DNA from: Lachnospiraceae bacterium
GTDB taxonomy: Bacteria; Bacillota_A; Clostridia; Lachnospirales; Lachnospiraceae
Assembly (NCBI GenBank): GCA_017632755.1
Contig: JAGBQU010000177.1
Location: 1 to 5,001, forward strand
Length of the DNA stretch: 5,001 nucleotides
Direction: 5' to 3'
In this document: positions 1 through 5,001 of the stretch, one piece after another
Numbering within the stretch: the first letter of the stretch is position 1
Layout of the letters: each line of letters begins with the position of its first letter
Translations under genes and position numbers: made by a program
The notes under the pieces: model-generated
Database searches by the model: none
What the model saw: the letters and a program-made list of their open reading frames with translations, nothing else
Told to the model about the DNA's origin: nothing

Positions 1-19
1 CTACTTCCTCATGTTTGGC

Positions 20-77
20 GGGTCAACAGGTCATACTGCGATTCATGCAAGCATGATCGCAGTATGACCTTTGACCC
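20..77. repeat. 58-base imperfect palindrome (hairpin) in the spoVAF leader
   Basis: Seen directly: the arm 20-47 pairs with 52-77 through 26 base pairs (20-26 with 71-77, 28-42 with 56-70, 44-47 with 52-55). There are only two single-base bulges (C27, T43) and the apical loop is CAAG. Each arm also holds the pentamer GGTCA (or its complement TGACC) twice, at 21-25 and 29-33 on the left and 65-69 and 72-76 on the right. The + strand continues TTGTATC, a poor U-tract; the opposite direction has none. It could be a terminator of an upstream + strand gene, an operator for a dimeric regulator, or a copy of a dispersed palindromic element. The structure is certain; the role is not. Confidence 0.75.
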
Positions 78-94
78 TTGTATCACATTATAAT
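62..94 (+). promoter_or_regulatory. Candidate spoVAF promoter (sigma-G-like, overlapping a TATAAT box)
   Basis: CATTATA at 86-92 fits the forespore sigma-G -10 consensus CATnHTA. GTATG at 62-66 fits the -35 pattern GHATR, but the spacer is 19 bases, one longer than usual. spoVA genes of Bacillus are transcribed by sigma-G, so this is biologically reasonable. A perfect TATAAT overlaps at 89-94, but no good TTGACA lies 16-18 bases upstream of it; the nearest TTGACC (71-76) is only 12 bases away. Transcription would start near 100, giving a leader of about 30 bases. The -35 candidate lies inside the right arm of the palindrome. The assignment is an inference from short motifs. Confidence 0.35.
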
Positions 95-116
95 GCAACG
101 ACATCATTTACGCAAC

Positions 117-122
117 AAGGAG
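117..122 (+). promoter_or_regulatory. Ribosome binding site of spoVAF
   Basis: AAGGAG lies 7 bases upstream of the ATG at 130. This is a near-ideal Shine-Dalgarno site and fixes the start codon. Confidence 0.85.
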
Positions 123-129
123 AACACGC

Positions 130-1581
130 ATGAAGATATCAAAATCTTTATCAGAGAACATTCGGGCGCTGCAGGAAATCTTTCCGCTCAAAAAAAGTTT
201 TGATCTGGTCACGCGGGATCTTTTCCTGGGGACGACAAGGGCCTACTGGCTGGGGATCAACGGGCTGTGCGACAATGAGCTTTTGCAGCGGATCATCTCA
301 GATCTGCAAAACAAGGCCTTTACGAGTGACGAAGTCATCCGGGATCTTCCACACTATATGGCGGCCAAGATCGGATATGTACAGGCGGAGCAGACCGGAG
401 ATCTTGACACCGTCGTGCAAAATGTTCTGAGCGGACCTTCCGTTCTTTTGGTGGACGGTTTTGATATGGCGATCATCCTCGATACCCGCTCTTATCCGGT
501 CAGAAGCATTGAGGAGCCGGACGCCGAGCGCGTCACGCGCGGAGCAAAGGACGGATTTGTGGAAACGATCGTCTACAACACGGCGATGATCCGGCGCAGG
601 ATCCGCAGTCCGCGGCTGACCTTTGAGATCTGCTGTGTGGGGCGCGAAAGCAGGACCGATGTTGCCATCGCTTATCTGGGCGGACAGGCCGACGAAAAGC
701 TCATATCCAGGCTTGTTGAAAAGATATCTTCGCTCCCCGTATCGGCACTGACCATGGGCTCCAAGAGTCTTGAGGAGCTTCTGATCCCTAAACGTTGGTT
801 CCATCCGCTTCCGCAGCTCCTCTTTACCGAGCGTCCGGACGTTGCCAGCAGCTATCTGCTTGAGGGTTATGTGCTGGTTTTAGTGGACAACTCCCCCACC
901 GCAATGGTCCTTCCGTGCAATCTGTTCCAGTTCACGCAAAATCCCGATGACTATTACCAGAATGTGTCCGTCGGCAATTACTTCCGCCTCATGCGCTTTG
1001 CCTGCATTTTACTGAGTCTGTACCTGATGCCGCTTTTTTTGCTGCTCGGTTCGCACGGCGCCACACTTCCCGCGGTGCTCGGCGTCGTCATCTCCTCTGA
1101 GAGCAGCCCGGCAAGGCTGTTTTTGCACGTTTTGCTCATCGAACTCGGGCTGGATTTGTTCAACTATTCCTCCAGCCTTGCCCCGGGTGGTTATTCGCAC
1201 TCGCTCGGGCTGATCGGCGGACTGCTCATCGGGCAAATCGCCGTGGATCTGAAATGGCTGAGCATCGAGGCTCTGTTCTACGGCGCCGCCACGCTTCTTG
1301 CCTCCATCTGCATCGCCTCAAAGGAATTGAGCGACGCGTTGCGCCTGTACCGTCTGTTTCTGATCCTCATGGTATACTTTTTCGACTACGCCGGTCTGGG
1401 GATCGCAACCGCGCTGATCCTTCTCTCCGCTGCAACGACAAACACCTTTGGCGGCAAAAGCTACCTTTGGCCTCTCATTCCTTTTGACAAAAAGGCACTG
1501 GTCTCCATGCTCGTACGCTATCCCGCCCCGGCAGCACAAAAAGGGGACAAAAAAGGGAAAAACCGCATCTCCAAAAGATGA
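130..1581 (+). CDS. spoVAF: Spore germination membrane protein SpoVAF (GerA family)
   Basis: This 483-residue protein matches the usual SpoVAF length (about 490). In Bacillus, SpoVAF is a GerA-like protein of the spore inner membrane that promotes germination together with germinant receptors and the SpoVA dipicolinic-acid channel. The soluble N-terminal part (about 1-280) holds the family's hallmark block at 128-159, from EEPDAERVTRGAKDG to the arginine cluster RRRIR, then ERPDVA (234-239) and VDNSP (252-256). The membrane part has hydrophobic segments near 288-307, 329-345, 358-375, 379-396 and 406-434. It includes the conserved LGLIGGLLIGQIAVD (359-373) and YLWPLIPFDKKAL (445-457). The tail 471-483 is Lys/Arg rich. 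The ATG has a strong ribosome site. The gene stands without visible spoVA neighbours downstream; whether spoVAC-E precede it cannot be seen. It could be named simply GerA-family protein, but the C-terminal half favours SpoVAF over GerAA. Its last 33 bases double as part of a terminator on the other strand. Confidence 0.9.
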   Translation: MKISKSLSENIRALQEIFPLKKSFDLVTRDLFLGTTRAYWLGINGLCDNELLQRIISDLQNKAFTSDEVIRDLPHYMAAKIGYVQAEQTGDLDTVVQNVLSGPSVLLVDGFDMAIILDTRSYPVRSIEEPDAERVTRGAKDGFVETIVYNTAMIRRRIRSPRLTFEICCVGRESRTDVAIAYLGGQADEKLISRLVEKISSLPVSALTMGSKSLEELLIPKRWFHPLPQLLFTERPDVASSYLLEGYVLVLVDNSPTAMVLPCNLFQFTQNPDDYYQNVSVGNYFRLMRFACILLSLYLMPLFLLLGSHGATLPAVLGVVISSESSPARLFLHVLLIELGLDLFNYSSSLAPGGYSHSLGLIGGLLIGQIAVDLKWLSIEALFYGAATLLASICIASKELSDALRLYRLFLILMVYFFDYAGLGIATALILLSAATTNTFGGKSYLWPLIPFDKKALVSMLVRYPAPAAQKGDKKGKNRISKR

Positions 1582-1594
1582 TGCAGCTTTTCCC
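1549..1594 (-). terminator. Intrinsic terminator of the ABC-HAD operon, overlapping the spoVAF 3' end
   Basis: Read on the minus strand, GGGAAAAGCTGCATC (1594-1580) pairs with GATGCGGTTTTTCCC (1569-1555) over 15 positions, two of them G-U wobbles, closing a 10-base loop. Six T follow directly (1554-1549), with a further T-run after GTCCCC. The 5' edge of the stem is 13 bases beyond the HAD stop codon. In plus-strand RNA the wobble positions become mismatches and no U-run follows the arm TTTTCCC, so it should work mainly for the minus strand. Roughly the left two thirds lies in the last 11 codons of spoVAF. Confidence 0.75.
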
Positions 1595-1607
1595 AGCAAA
1601 CCGCACT

Positions 1608-2381
1608 CTATGCCCGCAGATATGTTTCGATCGCATCTGCCACCCCATCCTGTTCGATATCTCCGGTCACCTGATCTGCGACCGCCTTCACCTCGTCCGA
1701 GGCATTTCCCATGGCGATCCCCACCCCGGCACGCCGGAGCATCTCGATATCGTTGGTGCTGTCACCAAATGCCACCACATCTTCCCATGTCATACCGTAA
1801 TGTGCTAAGAGGCGCTCGATGCCGTCGGCCTTGGAAGCATCCACATCCAGCACATCCGCACCACTTGCTCCCGCAAACATGTAATAACAGATCCCCGGAC
1901 AAGCATTGGCAACAGCACGAATCTTTTCCTCCGGTCCCAGATAGTGCATCACATTTACCTTCATCCCATAGAGTTCCCGAAACGGTCGAAACTCCCTGCC
2001 AAGCCCATATTCATAATCGGGCCGCCGAAGTGCCTCATCGTTGGTAAAATACAGTGCTTTCGGTGTCACGCAGCCCAGCACAGCTCCGGTTTTGTCCGCA
2101 TATTCCAGCGCTCTTTCCATAAGCTCCCGATCAAAATAATGCTCATAAAAAATATCATCCCCGATCGTGATCTTGAGCCCGTTGCAGTGCACGATCGCAT
2201 CGGCGTTGATCTGGCGCGCATATGCAAGTGTTGCCGGATCATAGAGGTCTCTCCCGGTTGACATAACAACAATATTCTCCGATCCTTTTAGCGCATGCAT
2301 CGCCTCGAGCGTGCGCGGCGGTATCCTGTGCTGCGTATGCGAAAAAACCGTATTGTCATAATCAAAACAAAACATTCTCAT
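1608..2381 (-). CDS. Cof-type HAD-superfamily phosphatase
   Basis: This is a 257-residue hydrolase of the haloacid dehalogenase superfamily, Cof/YidA-like class with a C2-type cap between motifs II and III; about 260-280 residues is usual. All four HAD motifs are present: motif I DYDNT (D7 nucleophile, D9 acid/base), motif II STGRD (41-45), motif III lysine K184 in SKADGIERL, and motif IV GDSTNDIEML (206-215) for Mg2+ binding. DYDNT replaces the commoner DLDGT but keeps both aspartates. Relatives dephosphorylate sugar phosphates, pyridoxal phosphate or flavin-pathway intermediates; the substrate here is not predictable. No signal peptide or membrane segment is seen, so it is cytoplasmic. I chose ATG 2381 because GGAG lies 6 bases before it and it directly precedes the hydrophobic strand leading to motif I. 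In-frame ATGs at 2417 and 2393 lack a good ribosome site, and the residues they would add look unlike the family. It follows the ABC gene by 72 bases and is probably the last gene of that operon. Confidence 0.9.
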   Translation of the reverse strand: MRMFCFDYDNTVFSHTQHRIPPRTLEAMHALKGSENIVVMSTGRDLYDPATLAYARQINADAIVHCNGLKITIGDDIFYEHYFDRELMERALEYADKTGAVLGCVTPKALYFTNDEALRRPDYEYGLGREFRPFRELYGMKVNVMHYLGPEEKIRAVANACPGICYYMFAGASGADVLDVDASKADGIERLLAHYGMTWEDVVAFGDSTNDIEMLRRAGVGIAMGNASDEVKAVADQVTGDIEQDGVADAIETYLRA

Positions 2382-2453
2382 AATAATCTCCATTCCGCCA
2401 TTGCATACCTGCCACATGCATCGTGATAAAACTACCGGCAGACATGCACCGGC
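2382..2453 (-). other. 72-base spacer between the ABC and HAD genes with an imperfect direct repeat
   Basis: There is no stem followed by a T-run and no convincing promoter, so read-through from the ABC genes into the HAD gene is likely. The spacer holds an imperfect direct repeat: TACCTGCCACATGCA (2406-2420, + strand) and TACCGGCAGACATGCA (2433-2448). The function is unknown and it may be chance. Confidence 0.4.
2388..2391 (-). promoter_or_regulatory. Ribosome binding site deciding the HAD gene start
   Basis: GGAG on the minus strand stands 6 bases before ATG 2381. It argues against the upstream in-frame ATG at 2417, which has no purine-rich site before it, and against ATG 2393, which overlaps this motif. 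Confidence 0.65.
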
Positions 2454-4190
2454 TTACCCCGCACTCTGACTGTTATACAGTGTCGCGTAGAAACCGCCTT
2501 TTGCGAGCAGTTGCTCATGATTTCCCTGCTCGATGATATTTCCGTCCTTCATGACAAGTATGATATCCGCCTCCCGGATCGTGGAGAGGCGATGGGCAAC
2601 GATAAAGCTGGTCCTGCCCTGCATCATGCGATGAAAGGCCTGCTGGATCCGGATCTCCGTCCTTGTATCGATCGATGAGGTCGCCTCGTCAAGGATCAGC
2701 ATGGGCGGCAGACTAAGCATGATGCGCGCGATGCACAGAAGCTGTTTCTGCCCCTGCGAAAGGCTTCCTCCGTCCTCCGTAATGTAGGTGTCATACCCCT
2801 CCGGCAGTCTGCGGATAAAGCTGTGGGCATGTGCTGCCTTGGCCGCGGCAATGACCTCCTCTTTGGTCGCATCGACTTTTCCCAGCAAAAGGTTCTCCAT
2901 GATTGTGCCTTCCTTTAACCACGTCTCCTGCAACACCATTCCGTAATTGCTCCGCAGACTTTCCCTCGTCACGGAGCGGATATCCCTCTCGTCCACACAA
3001 ATCTGTCCGGATCTCACATCGTAAAAACGCATGAGCAGATTGATGACCGTGGTCTTACCGCAGCCCGTCGGGCCCACGATCGCCACGCGCTGTCCCTTCC
3101 CGACCGAAACATTCAGATCCTCGATGAGTTTTTGTCCTTCCTTGTACGCAAAGTCCACATGCGACAATTCCACATTGCCCTCTACATCCGTAAGCACATA
3201 TGCCTCCTTCGCATCCGGCAGCTGCGGTTTTTCCTCGATCAGTTCGAAGATCCTGCCCGCACAGGCGAGCGCATTCTGAAGTTCCGTCACCACCCCCGAT
3301 ATCTCGTTAAAAGGTTTTGTATACTGTCTCGCATAGCTCAGAAAGCTGGCCAGTCCTCCCACCGATATATTCCCGCCAACGGCCGCGATCGCGCCTGTCA
3401 CTCCGACGCCGGCATACACCAGCGCATTGACAAAACGCGTGCAGGGATTTGTCAGAGAGGAAAAAAAGATGGCTTTTAAGGAACAGGTTCTCAACCGCTC
3501 ATTGATCTCATCAAATGCAGCAAGCGCATCTGCCTCTTTGGTAAACGCCTGTACGACCTTCTGATTTCCGATCATCTCATCGATCAATGCCGTCTGCTCG
3601 GCCCGCGTCTGTGACTGGAGCCTGAACATGGAAAAGGTACGATTTGCAATAAAGCTCGCCACAAAAAGCGAGAGCGGAGTGATCACTACGACCACAAGCG
3701 TGATCTTTGGGTGGATCGATATCATAAACAGAAGGGTGATCGCAATGGTCACCACACCCGAAAAAAGCTGCGTAAATCCCATCAGGAGGCCATCGGCAAA
3801 CTGATCCACATCCGAAATGATCCTGCTGACGATCTCTCCGGACGCATGCGCGTCGATGTAGCCGAGCGGCAGTATCTCAAGCTTTGCAAACGCATCGTTT
3901 CGCACGTCTCTCACCACCTGAAAGGTGATCCTATTGTTGATACTGCTCATGATCCATGTTAAAAGTGCCGTCACACTCACCACAAGTGCGATCCACATCA
4001 AGATCTCCTTTATCACGGCAAAATCCACCTGCCCGGAGCCCACGATACAGTCGATCCCGCGACCGATCAGAATGGGCACATACAACGTCAGCACAACCGT
4101 GAGTGCAGAGAGAAGGAGTGATATGGCGATCAGGATCCAGTATCGTCTGAGGTACAGCATGACTCTCTTGATCGTTTCCCATTTTTTCAT
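2454..4190 (-). CDS. ABC exporter subunit with TMD-NBD fusion, catalytically competent half (TM288/BmrD/EfrB-like)
   Basis: This complete 578-residue half-transporter sits in the cytoplasmic membrane. The transmembrane domain (about 1-310) has hydrophobic segments near 17-43, 61-81, 136-157, 163-183, 250-272 and 276-296. The nucleotide-binding domain (about 335-578) has A-loop Y349, Walker A GPTGCGKT (373-380, K379), Q-loop Q421, signature LSQGQ (477-481), Walker B LILDE (498-502, catalytic E502), D-loop SSID (505-508) and switch histidine H533. LSQGQ instead of LSGGQ is the mark of the partner that donates the poor signature to the degenerate ATP site in heterodimeric exporters; the TM288 family, as I recall it, shows the same change. 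ATG 4190 overlaps the stop of the upstream ABC gene (ATGA), with AAAGGGGGAG 8 bases before it, so the two are translationally coupled. The likely role is export of hydrophobic compounds or drugs, or of lipids; the substrate is not readable from sequence. Confidence 0.93.
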   Translation of the reverse strand: MKKWETIKRVMLYLRRYWILIAISLLLSALTVVLTLYVPILIGRGIDCIVGSGQVDFAVIKEILMWIALVVSVTALLTWIMSSINNRITFQVVRDVRNDAFAKLEILPLGYIDAHASGEIVSRIISDVDQFADGLLMGFTQLFSGVVTIAITLLFMISIHPKITLVVVVITPLSLFVASFIANRTFSMFRLQSQTRAEQTALIDEMIGNQKVVQAFTKEADALAAFDEINERLRTCSLKAIFFSSLTNPCTRFVNALVYAGVGVTGAIAAVGGNISVGGLASFLSYARQYTKPFNEISGVVTELQNALACAGRIFELIEEKPQLPDAKEAYVLTDVEGNVELSHVDFAYKEGQKLIEDLNVSVGKGQRVAIVGPTGCGKTTVINLLMRFYDVRSGQICVDERDIRSVTRESLRSNYGMVLQETWLKEGTIMENLLLGKVDATKEEVIAAAKAAHAHSFIRRLPEGYDTYITEDGGSLSQGQKQLLCIARIMLSLPPMLILDEATSSIDTRTEIRIQQAFHRMMQGRTSFIVAHRLSTIREADIILVMKDGNIIEQGNHEQLLAKGGFYATLYNSQSAG

Positions 4191-5001
4191 GAGGCATGCT
4201 CCCCCTTTCCAAGCTGTGAGTCGTAAATCTCTCGATAGACTTCACACTCCTTAAGCAGCCGGCTGTGCGAGCCGATGCCTGCCACCTCACCGTCCTCGAG
4301 CACGATGATCTGATCCGCACTTTGAATGGATGCGGTCCTTTGTGAAACGATCACAACCGTCATATCCCGAAGCTCTCTAAGTGCGTCACGCAGCGCTCTG
4401 TCCGTGGCATAATCAAGAGCACTGAAACTGTCATCCAGGATCAGGATATCCGGCTTTTTGACAAGTGCCCTTGCGATCGTCAGTCTCTGCCTCTGTCCCC
4501 CCGAAAGATTTTTTCCTCCAGCAGACAGTTTGTAATCAAGCTGTCCGTCCTTTGCCGCAACAACATCCTTTGCCTGCGCACAGGCAAGGGCTTCCCAGAT
4601 CTCCTCATCCGTGGCGTCTTCATTTCCCCACCGCATATTGTCGCGGATACTGCCCGCAAAGAGAACCGCTTTCTGGGGCACGACCCCGATCCTGCTTCGC
4701 AGGGAAAGAAGCGGATATTCCGTGATCGGTCTTCCATCTACCAGGATCTTTCCTGCCGTGGCATCATAAAAGCGAGGGATCAGATTGATGAGGGAAGACT
4801 TGCCGGAACCGGTTCCGCCGATGATGCCCACCACCTGATTTCTCTTGACCCGAAAGCTGATCCCGGTGAGTGCCTCCTCCCTGCTTCCTTTATAACAAAG
4901 CCCCACATTCTCAAAGGCGAGGATCTCATCACTTTTATCAAGCCGCTCCGGTCTGCTTGCTTTCGCCGCCGGCTGGCTCTCCTGTCTGGTTTTCGCTTTG
5001 C
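4187..5001 (-). CDS. ABC exporter subunit, degenerate-site half (TM287/BmrC/EfrA-like), 5' end outside the window
   Basis: The reading frame is open to the window edge, giving the last 270 residues of a protein expected to be about 570-600 long. A charged linker (fragment residues 1-26) is followed by a whole nucleotide-binding domain; the transmembrane domain lies beyond 5001. Visible motifs in fragment numbering are A-loop Y36, Walker A GGTGSGKS (61-68, K67), Q-loop Q109, canonical LSGGQ (165-169), Walker B LILDD (186-190) and SQR (219-221) at the switch position. D190 replaces the catalytic glutamate and Q220 replaces the histidine, so the ATP site built on this subunit should bind but hardly hydrolyse ATP. 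Its intact signature serves the partner's active site. A GTG at 4904-4906 could be misread as a start, but it lies inside the first strand of the nucleotide-binding domain. The stop TGA overlaps the ATG of the next gene by 4 bases. Confidence 0.92.
   Translation of the reverse strand, partial: KAKTRQESQPAAKASRPERLDKSDEILAFENVGLCYKGSREEALTGISFRVKRNQVVGIIGGTGSGKSSLINLIPRFYDATAGKILVDGRPITEYPLLSLRSRIGVVPQKAVLFAGSIRDNMRWGNEDATDEEIWEALACAQAKDVVAAKDGQLDYKLSAGGKNLSGGQRQRLTIARALVKKPDILILDDSFSALDYATDRALRDALRELRDMTVVIVSQRTASIQSADQIIVLEDGEVAGIGSHSRLLKECEVYREIYDSQLGKGEHAS
4199..4208 (-). promoter_or_regulatory. Ribosome binding site of the second ABC gene, inside the first
   Basis: AAAGGGGGAG on the minus strand ends 8 bases before ATG 4190 and lies in the last codons of the upstream ABC gene. 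With the ATGA overlap it supports coupled, near equimolar translation of the two subunits, as expected for a heterodimer. Confidence 0.75.

Noticed and set aside
2..67. Open frame at the left edge (YFLMFGGSTGH..., stop at 65-67), possibly the end of an upstream gene such as spoVAE
   Set aside because: It does not resemble the SpoVAE C-terminus I know, would end inside the palindrome, and all three forward frames stay open for some distance by chance. It is too short to support.
298..804. Minus-strand 168-codon open frame inside spoVAF
   Set aside because: It is antisense to a strongly conserved region of spoVAF, has no ribosome site, and its product is arginine/histidine-rich without recognisable motifs.
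1448..2047. Plus-strand 199-codon open frame rich in Pro, His and Arg
   Set aside because: It overlaps the end of spoVAF and runs antisense through the HAD gene; its composition is that of a shadow frame.
2382..2417. Upstream ATG (2417) as the start of the HAD protein
   Set aside because: The 12 extra residues do not fit the family, no ribosome site precedes it, and GGAG is correctly placed for ATG 2381.
4187..4190. Frameshift between two halves of one large ABC protein
   Set aside because: Each part has its own complete nucleotide-binding domain. The ATGA overlap with a good ribosome site is normal for heterodimer gene pairs, so these are two genes.
4904..4906. GTG as the start of a stand-alone ABC ATPase
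   Set aside because: The frame stays open upstream to the window edge, with a plausible linker and the sequence EILAFEN at the beginning of the nucleotide-binding domain. The gene is therefore cut by the window, not short.
1..5001. CRISPR arrays, tRNA or rRNA genes, transposases, phage genes or a new defence system
   Set aside because: No regular spaced repeats, cloverleaf-like sequence, terminal inverted repeats with a transposase, or phage or defence motifs were seen. The window is filled by four recognisable genes.

Overview
The window looks like a chromosomal segment of an endospore-forming Firmicute, most likely a clostridial or Lachnospiraceae-type organism. The evidence is a clear SpoVAF/GerA-family spore protein, strong AGGAG-type ribosome binding sites, A/T-rich promoter elements in an otherwise roughly GC-balanced sequence, and a drug-exporter pair of the kind common in Clostridia. 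The genus cannot be fixed from this sequence alone.

Layout: positions 1-129 are a short non-coding leader. It holds a 58-base imperfect palindrome (20-77), a candidate promoter (62-94) and a good Shine-Dalgarno site. Positions 130-1581 (+) encode a SpoVAF-like spore germination membrane protein. The other half of the window is a minus-strand operon that converges on it. In transcription order the operon holds the C-terminal part of an ABC exporter subunit (4187-5001, its 5' end lies beyond the window), a complete second ABC exporter subunit (2454-4190) and a Cof-type HAD phosphatase (1608-2381). The two ABC genes overlap by 4 bases (ATGA). The HAD gene follows 72 bases after the second ABC gene with no terminator between them. 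A good intrinsic terminator for this operon (1549-1594) reaches 33 bases into the 3' end of the convergent spoVAF gene. No stretch longer than about 130 bases is without a gene.

How the parts work together: the two ABC half-transporters carry complementary defects typical of heterodimeric exporters of the TM287/288, BmrCD, LmrCD and EfrAB type. The upstream subunit has Asp instead of the catalytic Glu and Gln instead of the switch His, but a normal LSGGQ. The downstream subunit has normal Glu and His but LSQGQ. Together they predict one hydrolytic and one degenerate ATP site. The HAD protein is probably co-transcribed, but its substrate cannot be read from sequence. SpoVAF belongs to a separate sporulation programme. 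I see no mobile element, CRISPR array, tRNA, rRNA or evident new multi-gene system. The more unusual items are the leader palindrome, the terminator embedded in coding sequence and a strong over-representation of GATC.
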